Below are positions 22,330-34,489 of a DNA stretch of 64,000 nt, in pieces. Both the position numbers and the translations under genes were made by a program. Below the pieces are notes generated by a model. The model searched no databases. It was not told the DNA's origin and saw nothing but the letters and a program-made list of their open reading frames with translations. The first letter of the stretch is position 1. Each line of letters begins with the position of its first letter. Origin of the DNA: Atopsyche davidsoni (Eukaryota; Arthropoda; Insecta; Trichoptera; Hydrobiosidae). The stretch is from positions 20,731,501 to 20,795,500 of the forward strand of contig JAILWY010000018.1 of NCBI GenBank assembly GCA_022113835.1. Reading direction: 5' to 3'.

Positions 22330-22745
22330 TGATAGCGGTGCGTGAGTTAGGCGAGGTCGAGTTTCGCGGGGAGGTCGCCTGACACGGCGGAATTTTCCTC
22401 TCTCGACGCATTTGAACTCTCCGCGCTAATTGCCGCGGTCCGTAATTATATCTACCCAGTGTGGATTCCGGAAAGCCTAATGGTTGTTTGTAGAAAATAA
22501 TTGATTCGTCTCGGGCGCCGATCGGCCGCCGCGCCGTCTTGGAAACTCGAGATCTAATTGGATTATCAGCGGTAACAACGGCAACCCCGCTGGCCGGCTC
22601 CGCAACATGCTGATGGGGCTGATCGCGGTGCCGTCCGTCCGATAAATAATTATCGGGGAAGTTTGCCCATCAGGACTGCTCCGTGAGGAGCCTGTCTAAT
22701 GGCGCCGGATTGATGAGACCTGCCCAAGTTTATCTATCTGATATC
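22330..22745. promoter_or_regulatory. Large GC-rich block, strongest enhancer candidate
   Basis: About 415 bp, unique, with TCGCGGGGAGGTCGCCTG, TCTAATTGGATTATC at 22553-22567 (homeodomain TAATTG overlapping a Bicoid/Otx-type GGATTA), AAATAATTATCGG, GGCGCCGATCGGCCGCCGCG and a 3' GATA-like CTATCTGATATCAATGAC. GC-rich blocks and homeodomain sites alternate. No coding frame. Function is inferred from composition and site density only. Confidence 0.45.
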
Positions 22746-23494
22746 AATGACTTCTGGCTTTCCGCTAGATTCGTAAAGTTACTTTCATCAATAGTTCAAA
22801 CTGTAATTTATATCTGCCTAAGTACAAAGTGATTATTACCCCATTACAAACAATCGAATCGTATATATATAAGTTGATTCAATGATCTTTAGTAGCAGTT
22901 GAATCATAAATATAGTTGGGTTCAGTTTAGTCAAATCTCATATTTGATTATTCATGCATGCGGTTGAATGAGTTACTGTCACAAGCTACACAGTATCATC
23001 TTTACAAGTTAATTTTAAGAAACTCGATATCATACATAGACTGATTTAAACTTCTTGTACGCTTATTAGTTTATTCGATATTGCGTTTATTAAACGTAAA
23101 TTTAAACTATCAAAAATCTTACACTCTACAATTAAAAAAACTATTTGAATTAGCATCTCGAAATACATTTTATCTATTAAGGGTCTATTACAAAGCATAC
23201 ACAAAATATTGTTTTAATTATATTTAAACTTATTTTGAATCCATCTTTTTGCATGATTTTTTTCATATTTTATTGTTGACTGAGTTTTTTGTATTTCGCA
23301 ACTTTATTAAGCTTTGCAAGATATCCTAGCGCTCCGATATTTTTTTAAAACTTCAAATAAAAAAACATGGTTTAGAATTTATAAAACAATTTCTAAATAA
23401 TGGGGATTGGTTTTTTTTTCACTGAAAAGAATAGAGCTGGAATACTTTATTGAAAAAATATTTTTTTTTTCTAAATATAAAGCACTCGATCCTG

Positions 23495-23695
23495 CTTAAA
23501 CCGTGACAGATGTCTCTCTCTTTGCCAGTTATTGATACACCCCTGGCGCCGCAGCCCCGAGGGGCTGGAGGCAGCTCCTCAAGACTTCCCTCCTGAAGCG
23601 GGTGTTTTTTTAGTTGACCGAGCTTCGGAGCTACCGAGTGTAGGAGCGGCCGAGCGCAGGGAGATCCCCGGCCCGGCGAATTTATAAATATTTTT
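23495..23695. other. GC-rich non-coding block
   Basis: Contains CTGGCGCCGCAGCCCCGAGG, CGGAGCTACCGAGTG and GGAGATCCCCGGCCCGGCG. A 94-codon minus-strand frame here is compositional. Confidence 0.3.
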
Positions 23696-24299
23696 ATATT
23701 CACATAATTTTTTAAAGCTTTTATTCAATACTTATTTTTTCTAAACATATTCGTTTATACAAATCTTTTTGTAATTAATTTTTTTATTCAATTTATCGTG
23801 CCTACTGCAACGCGATAGTCCGTGGTAAGTATGCATATTTATTAGACACAGAGCTCTTAATTCACGTTCAGTTGAAGCATTTTAATCATTCTTTTTTAAA
23901 ATAATATTTTTCGTATACAAAAAAAACAAAATGATGCAATATTGAGATTTACCATTATAAATTAGTTTTACGATAAACATTTTTATGTCGAATTGTAAAT
24001 TTTCAAACACTTTTAAGTTAAAAAAAAAAAAAATTAAAAACCTGTAAGTTTAAGCTCCTATATTATTGCTCCAATTAATGTGTAAATAAATAAAAACGTG
24101 CTAAAGTATACGTCTATGATTTAAATTATTGATATAAAATTGAAACAAATATTTTATATGAATATTATCAAAAAAAATAATAAAATTCTCTATCATAAAT
24201 ATTTTGCATCCCGAGCACTTCATAAGTACTTTAAAATAACTTTTCCAGTATCAAATATAAACACCCCTCAAAATTGAATAAATTTATCCCTGTGTCCAA

Positions 24300-24725
24300 T
24301 ATTTTCGTTTAGGTTGACCTATTTGAGTGGCCTGTCCGCTGCTTGATGAAGGGCTTCCCTCGAAAACTCCGGCCCCGGCTCTTTAGCTCCCCGCGCCACT
24401 TGATACGCCTTCTTTTATAATCTCATTAATTCAACTGAATTTCCGACGTCTTAGCTGGAAGTATCAAAGGAAGCAACGGCGGCGTGAGCTACAACGCAAA
24501 ACAATAAAAACAAACACAATTAAACTGGGCCGAAATTTAATGGAATTTAATGGGATTTAATGACATCCTCCGCAGCTCCACGACCGGAAAATCGGCAGGT
24601 CCTGGCTGGGAGAAATGTGTTTTCTTCATTTTCATGCTGCAATTTGGGTATTTTCTTTGTCATTACGCACACGATTGATGTTTACACTTCGCCGGCTCCA
24701 TCGCTGGAGCCCAGTGGCGTACTTT
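24300..24725. promoter_or_regulatory. Enhancer candidate with phased homeodomain sites
   Basis: Three consecutive 10-bp words AATTTAATGG, AATTTAATGG, GATTTAATGA at 24534-24563 put ATTTAATG cores on one face of the helix. AACAATAAAAACAAACACAATTAAA lies just upstream. GC-rich flanks include CCGGCCCCGGC, GCAACGGCGGCGTG and CTCCATCGCTGGAG. The block ends about 240 bp before the first juxtaposed splice site. Confidence 0.4.
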
Positions 24726-24939
24726 ATATAAATTTATAAATGTATATTTGAGTGTGCGTAAATACACACAATAATAATTCAATGACTAGATAATATGAAT
24801 TTGAGTTATAAAAAAAATATAAAACATCCTTCAGGTTGAATAGAATATAAAATATAAATATTACCAGAATTCTGGTGTATTACAGAATATTTAATGTTTC
24901 CCCCCCTCCGCCCTTACAACTGTATCGTAACATAACTAA

Positions 24940-24970
24940 TGAAATGTTTTTTTCTTTTTTCCAGGTAAGT
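24940..24970 (+). other. Recursive splice site (ratchet point) 1
   Basis: A pyrimidine tract with TTTTTTTCTTTTTT (about 24947-24960) runs into CCAG|GTAAGT, with AG at 24963-24964 and GT at 24965-24966. A perfect acceptor abutting a perfect donor is the known consensus for recursive splicing in long Drosophila introns. It is on the same strand as the proposed first exon, 22.7 kb downstream of its donor. It is the best match in the window. Use in vivo is inference. Confidence 0.6.
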
Positions 24971-25027
24971 TGATTGATTTACCAGTAGCAAGTTTGTTCA
25001 AGACCTCTCCTACTTCTTTCCGAATAT
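24965..25027 (+). other. Candidate RS-exon after ratchet point 1
   Basis: Downstream of the juxtaposed site is a second strong donor, TAT|GTAAGTAAGT, at 25028 with an overlapping GTAAGT at 25032. This defines a 63-nt potential recursive-splice exon. Such exons are known next to ratchet points and are normally skipped because the reconstituted upstream donor is preferred. It has no ATG. Confidence 0.4.
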
Positions 25028-25194
25028 GTAAGTAAGTTTTCAATAGATCGACATATTTCTGACATCCGGTATGAGCAAATAAAATATACGTCAGACTTGA
25101 TTATTGCCACAACCGTATATGGAGTCGATAAATTAGTTTATATCTCACACCGGAAAACGTATTGACGGTCGCAAACCATTTATTTTGATAAATT

Positions 25195-25270
25195 TATAGA
25201 ACCATATCTTAGACAACAATAATCACATGCACTTGTGGGATTTGAACTTGCAACTTTGCTATTTGGATAT
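25195..25270 (-). repeat. tRNA-like SINE fragment
   Basis: On the minus strand, GCAAGTTCAAATCCCACAAGTG (about 25232-25253) has a B-box-like core, preceded by an AAATAGCAAAG arm. Degraded; no A-box seen. Confidence 0.35.
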
Positions 25271-25495
25271 ACGAATTTTGTTTATTTTTAGCTTATTTCA
25301 GTTATGAAAATTTTGATGTCTTTTAACCTCGCATGTATAATAATAGTTACGTGTTTTTTTTGTCGTTTCATTTATTTAACGCGTATATCAACAGTCAGAT
25401 CTATTTGGTGTTTATAATACATCTATTGAATATTCTTAAATAGCTTGATTTCACCACTTAAAGCACGCTTTGGTTTTAAATATTTTATTTTATGT

Positions 25496-25640
25496 CCCGC
25501 CGCTACTGGCAGACGGATGTGTCATACTTGGGCATACATCGATGAACACATCTCAGCGTGACGTCACATGTGCATGACTACTCTCCCTTCTTACCCGGCG
25601 TAATAGACCCGTGAGGCGCCGCACAGGGGGGCATTTTGCA
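25496..25640 (+). repeat. Dispersed repeat with CRE core, copy 2
   Basis: 25496-25575 matches 8450-8530, including ACATCTCAGCGTGACGTCAC and GCATGAC. The downstream GC-rich part (GTGAGGCGCCGCACAGGGG) is not shared. Confidence 0.45.
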
Positions 25641-25939
25641 AATCTATTTGGACATTTAAAAAATATATACCACAAATTTAAATAAACAATACGTAAATAC
25701 ATAAAAAAAATCAAAGGGTAAAAGAAAAAATAGCACATTAGTCAAAGACTTGTCATATGTTTAATACATAAAAACAATATTGAATCTGCGGGACAAGAAA
25801 TAAAACAACGTATTAATCTAATAACATACTATATTGCATAGTTTTACAAACAACCAGGATTTTCATAGAAATCAGTTCAGCCAAGTACTTACTTTTGAAG
25901 AATGTAATTAATACTGCATACCTGGATTAATTTCAATAT

Positions 25940-26055
25940 TTTTGACCCGCGACAGTAGTGAATCAGCCCACAGTGCGCGGCTCGGAGCTTACCTCCGCCT
26001 CCCGACCTATTTGTTCCGACTTCAAAGGAAAATCCAGTTAGTCGAAAGTGAATTT
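25940..26055. other. GC-rich non-coding block
   Basis: Contains CCCACAGTGCGCGGCTCGG and CCTCCGCCTCCCGACC. From 26056 to 27290 the sequence is AT-rich, with a small GAAGGGGAGGCGCC patch near 26703-26716. Confidence 0.25.
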
Positions 26056-27294
26056 CGGTTAGCAAATTTCGAATAAAATAAAAAGGCTTTGGAGAAGCAT
26101 CAAATCTATCAGTCATATTCCACCCCCGAGTCTGCCGGTTATTTATTATTCACGTCGATGTATTTCTATTTCATTTATTTTTTTAATTACCGCGGTAAAG
26201 TATTAAAATATTTTTTTGCTCGGTTTGATGTGTTTTTGGTACTATCGATAAAAAGCATTTATATACTCGTATATCTGGTTTATGGTAGTAAGTGCAGGGA
26301 TAATTCATTTTTTTATTGCTACTATAAAGCACAGTAGAAATGCATTTTTTTCCCATCAATAATGCATTAGAACGTATAGTACGTGGATGTATTGATAGAA
26401 TATGTATTATTCATTTAGATTATGAGATACCGATATACCGTTCACAATAATTGTATGGATTATTTCTAAACAATGGTAGTTTTAAACGAAAGCACCGCAG
26501 TTTGATATTTAAAAAAATATGATTTTTTAATATTTGCATTTTTACTTAAATGCAAAACATTTAATTGTACAACTGCTGTCATGATCCGGATTAATATTTA
26601 CGATAAAAAATTATAACTTACAGTTTCCACTCCTCGGCCTGTCAGTTTTGTTTAATTGTATCAAAAATTCAAGTTGAAAAACAGTCAAGTGTTTTTCAAC
26701 CGGAAGGGGAGGCGCCTACCGGTTATTATAAACCTGAAACATTTCCGTTTTCATTTGCACCAAAGTAATTACGTTTCGACCCATATTCCGTCCATTTATC
26801 CATTTTTTTGCAAAATTAGTTTGATATAAAATAAACAGCATCGATAAACAGTAATTTAACTAATAGATTTAATATGTTAAAATTGGAAAAGTTTTATCGG
26901 AGCGAGGGGTTGATAAACAAATAAGCACGCTGACCAAAAACGGCTTATAAAATTAAATATACTCAGTTTAATAACGCTGTTTATTTATTTATGAAATTTT
27001 TCATCATTTTGCGATGGGATGAAAACTCTTGAACGAAAAATAAATTAAATACGAGATCATACAAAATTAGTGGCACGTGTCACATACACATCACACATTT
27101 GATAATCCTTGTTATTAAATGCTCAAAGCTTAAAAACAACTCTTCTAGCGATTATCCTGAAATTTCACATTTTTTTATTTATATCTGGGTGGGTTAGGTT
27201 AGGTCAAAGAAGTGATATTACGATTTTTTATATTTTTTTACATAGATTGACCGTAGTTCACGCGCGTCTCTGAATTAACACCAACTGCGTTTTA

Positions 27295-27670
27295 GAAGAG
27301 AATATCCACTTTACGACGGTATACTTGCTCGATGAATTCATTTGATAAGCGCCAGCTGTAGTGGCGCGCTTTTTACTGCCCAACTATAGCGGCGGGAAAG
27401 CCGGGGGATGACTCGACATGGCTTTATTTCGACTACCCCATAGCCACCCCGCCGCCCCCGTGTAGACGCTCAAACAATTTGCCGGCTGGAATTCTTGCCA
27501 GCACGTGTTAACCGCCGCTTAATGCTAACAAGATGTTACCGTAGAAGCACAGTTTAACTTGCAGAGCTTTTAACTAGGCGTATTTAAAAACCTGTTGATC
27601 TTGGGGGGCTTCTTTGTGAACTCGGCGGTCTAGCGCTGAGGCGAATCAGCGCGGTTAATTGGTCGGCAAA
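27295..27670. other. GC-rich block (candidate conserved element)
   Basis: Contains GATAAGCGCCAGCTG, TGGCGCGCTTTTTACTGCC, GCGGCGGGAAAGCCGGGGG, CCACCCCGCCGCCCCCG and AACCGCCGCTTAATGC. About 375 bp, no repeat or coding signal. TTAGGTTAGG near 27191 is only two telomere-like units. Confidence 0.35.
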
Positions 27671-27847
27671 CGTACAAATAAATAATATAAAGCACTCAAA
27701 AATTAAATATATTTTGAAAACAGACAAATCCTCCAAATGCTATTTTAGAAATTTATATTTTTGATCATATGAAGAATTAACTTTCGCTTATACTGTACAT
27801 ACATATCAAAGGTATTCTCACAATTTTCTTTATTAATAATAGCTGAA

Positions 27848-28070
27848 TATGTCTATTTTGTGGATTGAACTTCAATCAAGTGCGTTTTAATTACCTTTAC
27901 AGGGTTATATTACTTGCTTATATACTGCTTACTTATATTACAGGCCGTGTAAGCTTGGAGATGTTGGTTCGAATCCTACACAAGTCACGATGATGTTTTT
28001 CTGAGAGTTTCTTTAAATCATTTTCAATGTGTGATAAAATATGCCTAATCATATTAGTAAATAGCTGAAT
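27848..28070 (+). repeat. Composite tRNA-type SINE, copy 1
   Basis: 5' part TGTCTATTTTGTGGATTGAAC-TCAATCAAGTGCG recurs at 35935-35975 (minus) and 55792. A tRNA-like segment with GTTGGTTCGAATCC (B-box, 27963-27976) follows, then TTTCTGAGAGTTTCTTTAAATCA and ATATGCCTAATCATATTAGT, also shared with the 35.8-kb copy. Confidence 0.5.
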
Positions 28071-29254
28071 GGTATTATATAATAATAAAACGATTGTTAT
28101 TTCATAAACCCTATTTTTAATATTTCTTAAATACATTATATTTTTAAAATTAACCACTTAATATTTTTTTTCATAACAATGTTTGTTAAATTGATGTATA
28201 TAATATTTATTTTGTTTATTACAATTAATTATTTTTTTTACTTATTTTATTTTGATACAGTTGTTTGGCGTATTTTAATTGTATCTGCATACCGAAAAAA
28301 AGTATTACTTACGCATAAAATTTAAGCGCCTTTCAGCAACACTGATTATTTATCTGTGTCTTACAATTCAAACTTATGCTATTGTTGTTTGTAGCACAGA
28401 GATTTTATCCTTTGCAGCTACTAGTGCTTTGATTCTATCGAACTGCTTATGTGTTATTTCGGTACCGGAGGAGTTACAAGCTACAACAGTTTGTGTTCCT
28501 TTAGCGAGTGCTCTGCTTTTTCTATTTTTAAGACTTGCACGAGGTATATTCTTTTGGCTCAAACTAGACTAGCAAGCTCCGAGAGAAATAAACCGTAATT
28601 TTATTGTGAACTAAATAAGATGTGCGATGATCGAAGAGATGATTCAAACAATCGCGTAATTATATTCAAACTTCTGCAGCTTTTTTATCTAGACAGAAAT
28701 CTTAACATCAAAAACTAAAACCGAAAAAAACAGAACTTTGATGGATTATTTTTTGATTTTTTATTTTATAAAATCGGCGTTATTGAGATAAAATATAAAT
28801 TTTGAAACAATATTAAAATTAAACACTGAGGTTAATTTGAACTGAAATAATAATAAATGAAAATTATTCACATATGAAATCAACGTAACGACATATTGTT
28901 TTATGTACATAATGTGTTTTTTTAATTTATTGCCAGATATCATCAGGTCAGGTTTTTAGTAAATAAAATACATAATAAGTGTATCTAATGGACTTCATGT
29001 GTACTTTCATGTGACATTATATCAATACGAATAAAATATCATATTTTCCTTAATAATATTTATAACTCTCTCTGCCTACAGGACTGTGCCCTTTGAGCCA
29101 ATACGTCATATATTTTATTTTACTTCACATTCCGGAGCTATCTATCTTTAATAAATAATAAAATCAATAACATCTCTCCTACTTTTATACAATAAGCATT
29201 TAAAGATATTCCGGCAATGTCCTTTTGTGTGTTGTGTATAAAATGGATTCGGAA

Positions 29255-29480
29255 ATAAAGAACCGGCAGCACAACAAAGCCATTTCCTTCTACAAACTGT
29301 ATTAAGTGCAATCATCCCTAAAATGTTCGCTCTGCGCCTTTGTAGCAGAAATGTTTCCTTTTGTAATATGTGTCAGTTTTCATAATACACTGTAGGGGCC
29401 GGCTGTACATTGACATCCCTCCCCGGTAGGGTAACCACGCGATATTCAAAACGACAAACTGCCGACCCACCTCCTTCCTC
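29255..29480. other. Non-coding block
   Basis: Contains AAGAACCGGCAGCAC, GTAGGGGCCGGCTGTAC, CCTCCCCGGTAGGGTAACCACG and CTGCCGACCCACC. 29481-29865 is AT-rich. Confidence 0.25.
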
Positions 29481-29864
29481 TTATCAAAAGGTTCTACATA
29501 ACAAATAGCACATTTGACTGTGTCTATTCAACAATAAATTACATATTTTAAATGCTTTTTGAACGCACAATGAACTTTCTTTATAGTACACTTAATGAAT
29601 AATTAATTTCAAAATGATATTGCTAGACTGTCACATTATTAATAAATATGTACAGTGTTTGCCAAAACGTAGTTTATAATCCCATTTCGAACATATCGTC
29701 TACTGTGCACACCTAAAGCATATTCTTGACGCAATATTGAAGTTTCTGCAGTTAAAATATATTTAATAAATTTTATGTAAATATATTTAAGTCAAACTGT
29801 ACAAATGGAAAAGAAAAATATTTATTTTACTCTCGGCATTATCAAGTTGTTGGTAACTTTCAAG

Positions 29865-30130
29865 CGATTAACATCGGCGATAAGTGCAAATTTAGTGGTG
29901 CGAAGGTCATTCGCATTGTGAGCGAAGCTGAATTATTCACGTGGGTTTGATTAGTTTTGCGTGGCGCTCCGGCGGAAGCTGGCGTCGGGCAGCCCCGCCT
30001 GTGTAAATGTTCCATTCACTCGGACGCGTCCATTTGCAGCCGTTTCCAGGGTGCATTTCCATTCATATGTTCAATTTTATTTTTATTTCCGTCTCGCAGA
30101 GCCCGTAAATCGTGTATGATTGCACTACGG
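29865..30130. other. GC-rich block (candidate conserved element)
   Basis: Contains GTTTTGCGTGGCGCTCCGGCGG, AGCTGGCGTCGGGCAGCCCCGCC, GGACGCGTCC (a perfect palindrome) and TTTCCAGGGTGCATTTCC. No repeat or gene evident. Confidence 0.35.
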
Positions 30131-31204
30131 AATATTCGCTGGCTTCAATTTTTATATATATTTTTACCCATCTATTGATATATAAGGGATAAAAAAACAG
30201 TGTTCTTGAATAAGAGTACGATTAATTTTAAAATTGAAAGAGCTTCTACAAATATCTTTCTGACTTCTCAATATCTTTGAATTTCAGGCATCATCCAATT
30301 TAGGACGGAGTAGAGAGTGAAATTTATTTTTTATTAGAAAACTAAAAACCATAGTAGTTACTAAGTATCCGGATATACAATGATATCCTCAGAGTTTGTT
30401 GTAAAAATAATGATATGCCGTGTATTTCATTGTGTTGATTCTTATTTTGTGACATTTTAAAATAAGTGTATTTTTTTAACATCTCCTTGCTGTAATTTTG
30501 TCAATGGCAACAAGTTTAAATAAATTAAATTTAGATGACTATATCTATTTTTTTAAATATAATTATACAATACATCTTGTTATTGAAGTATATTTCTACG
30601 TGATAATTGGTCCATCGTATCGCAGACGTTAAAAGTATCTTAAATTATTTGCTCATTAAAACTTACCGTAAAGACCTGAACTTTAAGCTCAAATAGTTGT
30701 TGACCTTTCAACTTTAAACAGGCAAACGGACTAGGTGAATTTTATATTTGTGTTTTTTGTTGCCTTTATAATTTTTACTACTGTTTATCACATGGGCTTA
30801 TTATTATTGAATCAAGTAATAGCGTGTAATAATTCATAGAAACTTAATTTTACAGATATATTTTAGTGTTGCATCATTTGAATAGTAAATATATCTACAT
30901 GGAGACTTTAAAGCAGACACCGTTACTGAAATAACTATTATCATATCATTAATATTCATAATTATTTCGATAGATGACAATTTACGACATCCTTATTTTT
31001 AGTTATATCTAAAATTAATTAATTGAAGTAAAACAGTTGCGGCATATTTTAATGCAATAAATATATAAAAAGAAAATTGATAAAAAATAATATATCATTT
31101 GCAATGTACTCGTATTTTTATTAGTCAGATTATTGGTTTTTGTTATAACCCTTGTAAAAATTCGTCATTAAGATCAAAATAAGTTTTTAATTGTGTTTTT
31201 AAAG

Positions 31205-31545
31205 GAATATATATATCTTCTCCGTCAAGTGATTCGCCTCAGAGGAAATTGGAGACCATATCACTGAGCATATACTCATGCTGAGCCAGTGTTCATATTT
31301 TTTTATGGTGAAAATAGTGTAGTGGTCCCTGAGTCCTTCTACATTGCAGTTTTATATTGGACGGAAAACTATTGCTGCTGCTTAATATCCTCATTCTTTA
31401 ATCTTTTTCTTACAAAGGTCTAGCGATTATATATGATACTCCTTAAGGACCGTACCTTCAGAGCACATCCCTTTACAATAATTCCAAGCCCACTACTCCA
31501 TTACCGATCATTTACGCTCAGGGTATATAGTAGCAGTCTTGCACA
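31205..31545 (+). repeat. Unclassified dispersed repeat A, copy 2
   Basis: Aligns with 14155-14460 over most of its length, with a 25-30 bp insertion near 31305-31330. It shares GAGCATATACTCATGCTGAG with the third copy (56760-56780, inverted), which copy 1 has lost. Ends around CATTTACGCTCAGGGTATATAG. Confidence 0.55.
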
Positions 31546-31689
31546 AGCAAAAGAATGGAAAAACGGGGATATATATATATAATTTTAAATGCTCGAAAGC
31601 TTTTCATGATGAGTGGAAACGTCACTCTTAAGAACATCACGGGTCTGCTCACCTTTGAATATCTACAGAATCAAGTTCTAAATCGATAT

Positions 31690-31896
31690 CGATGCTCCGC
31701 TTCAGTATACAGCGAACAACACCGGCTCGGGCGCATACCTCTGTACGCCAGTCTAAATTAAGTTCGACCATATGGAAAAACAAATTCCAACAGAGCCGTA
31801 CGGAATTAATTTACCATGAAAAAGCGTTTCGCGCGGCAGTCTGTCGCGGGCGCAGCAGACCTCGCCGCGTCCCTCAGAGCTGCACCTCTTCCTGCT
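31690..31896. other. GC-rich non-coding block
   Basis: Contains CGAACAACACCGGCTCGGGCG, GTTTCGCGCGGCAGTC and TCGCGGGCGCAGCAGACC. The 119-codon frame 31692-32051 runs into the adjacent minisatellite and is not credited. Confidence 0.3.
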
Positions 31897-31964
31897 CCCT
31901 GGCCCCTACACCCTGCCCCCCACACCCTGGCCCCTACACCCTGGCCCCCATACCCTGTACCCTG
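31897..31964 (+). repeat. 14-bp minisatellite, about 5 units
   Basis: Units CCCTGGCCCCTACA, CCCTGCCCCCCACA, CCCTGGCCCCTACA, CCCTGGCCCCCATA and a partial CCCTGTACCCTG. Strong strand bias (C on +). Confidence 0.9.
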
Positions 31965-32899
31965 AATCCACTGCTTCACTATTCAAGTGCAGTTTCAGTT
32001 GCGTTTGTCGAAATTCTTGAAAAACCCGGACCGCGCCCGTGCCATGGATGAAATTCTAAAACTTCTAGCGCTATGTTTTCACCACAAAATAACCAGTTGA
32101 TTCTATAATTATTTTTGCGAGAGTGTGTTAAAAAAAAAGTATTCTTTTTACCAAGAGTGAATATTTTATACACTTGTGATTATTTACAAATTTCAGTTTT
32201 AAAAAGAAAATATCAATTCTACTTCTGATAAAAATGTTTAAGTGTGAATATATATTTTTACAATTACTATTTATTACAATTTTATAAACTCAAACTCAAA
32301 TAATTTGCTTCAAGTTGTGCTAAACTGTTGTCCGAAGCTGACAATTACTAAATTGGAGTTTTTTTTGTAAGTAACATATCTTGTATATATTCTCAAGGTA
32401 TATCTTATTTGAAATGTCAGATAGTGTATAATTTTCTGGACAAAACTTTTTATTTAAAATATTAGAGAATAAAATTATTTTGTTCGTTTCAATTTATTTT
32501 TTGTTTTGTTTTAATACAGTTAAATTCTTGAATCTTTATAGACGACAATAAACAAAAACACTTGTTATTATAACCGAATTGACTCAAATCAAATATTCCA
32601 AGTGATTTCCATATTGAGTTAGCAGTAGAGTAGAGCAGATAGATCGAAGTTATATAAAATTAGCAATATATTCGAATAAAACGTTCTTCAAATACACCAT
32701 GAATCCAATCTCTTATATGCACCGACCTATAAGTTTAACGATGGGCCTAATTTCAGTCCACTTTGCTTTAATCTCTCTCTCTCTTTGGGTAAACATATAT
32801 TGCTATGCCAATACTTATCACATTATTATTAAATAATGATTATATTTTTTCTCTTGTTGCGCTGTGGGTGATGCTTTTTTTTAAATTTATTTATAAATT

Positions 32900-33070
32900 T
32901 AACTTTTTTTACGAAAAGCATTTTTGACTGAAACTCCCGGCAAAATCGATGAGAGCCGCGGACCGGGGGTTTCCTAGACTTTTTGTTGAATTTAGTTTTT
33001 CAATGTAAATATTTGTAGAGCATTGGAAACTGGATATTTTGGATCCGGAGCTTTCTTCCTGCCTGTAACG
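32900..33070. other. Short mixed-composition block
   Basis: Contains ACTCCCGGCAAAATCGATGAG, GCCGCGGACCGGGGGTTTCC and TTTTGGATCCGGAGC. No gene visible. Confidence 0.2.
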
Positions 33071-34489
33071 CAACGGTTTTTTTACGCCTAATTTTTTTTT
33101 CACTGAAGCTTAGCTTACATCGTAAATAGCGTGTTTAAATGGAAATTTGCAAGGTTGTGTTTATAAAAAAAGATTCAATGTAGAATATTAAATTAATATA
33201 CTTAAACTGAAGAAGACAAGCTAGCCGGAGAAGAAAATACTAAAAAAATTGAGTCTACATTTAGTTAAAAATATCTTATAAAATCGATCCACCTATGAAA
33301 TGGGCTAAAAAATCAAAAGGCACAAAGCCGCAATAGCAGTTATTGTGAAAAGAAAAATTGAATTTTCCGGTCGTTTCATCTGTGAATCGATTGTTTAAAA
33401 TAGTGGGTGTCAAATGGGTATGGGTGAAAAATGTAGATTTGTTAAAAACGTTTATTTATAATCGCTGTTATATTTAGTACTTTTAATATGCTTTATCGCG
33501 AGAAGACGCAAGTGTTCTCTTAATACAGGTTTCGTGACGTCATATGCTTGGAAGGCGTCCAAATTAAAAACTTTCGAAAAATCGGTTTTCAATACATCGA
33601 GATTGAATGTTATACGAAAATACACAATTTTATCTATTTAACGCACTACTCGACCTTCTCAGTCAATAATTCTAGGTCAAAGCGTAATATTTTATTCATT
33701 CTCATTTAATAAGCATACAATGCAGTAGTACCCCAAAGATAATTGTATTTGAAATAACACAAATATTAACTTAATAAATTTTCGATAATCAGACAAAAAT
33801 ACTTTACAGAACCAACAAGATGACCAATTTGATTTTCCTAAAATTTTAAAATAAAAATAAAAGCAGTACATATTCCAGGTAAAAGAGAAGATCGTGTTGT
33901 CTTATATAACTCATATTAAAAACATACATCAAATATAAATATGAAAATGGCTAGGAGATAACAAACATTTTATAAAAAAAAATTGTATTGACTCGAAAGA
34001 ATCTTAGCGCTATCAAAAAATTGCTATTATATTTTATATTTAATTATATATTTAATATTTATTTATTTTATATTATATTTTATTTTATGTTTAATAATTA
34101 TTTTTTATTTAATTATATTTTGCTTTTTACATTTTTGTTAAAATATTGCGTAATGCAAATAAAATTAACATTTCAAAGTTATAGTAACAAATTGGTAATA
34201 TATTTTTTGTTTATAAACGTTTATATTGTGTAATTTATACTCTATAAAGATATTATCAAATTACTTCATATTATTGATAAAAGGTAAACTCTAAAGTTCC
34301 TTAACTTTTATTCTTTTATTCGGTTACTCTCTCGAGAATGTAAATGCAGTTAATCGTGATTACCAAACTTGCAAATTCTATTACAAAATTCAATTCTCCC
34401 TTGAAATATTTTACATTCTACCACGGGAAAGTATCAAAAGTTGTTTAAAATTTTGCATACATTAACTTTTAATTTAGAAGCCTCGAACT

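Noticed and set aside
27186..27205. TTAGG telomere-like repeat
   Set aside because: Only two units; not an interstitial telomere.
28374..28572. Opposing open frames of 62 and 97 codons
   Set aside because: The minus-strand peptide looks somewhat protein-like, but it starts at TTG, matches no family I know and has no splice context.
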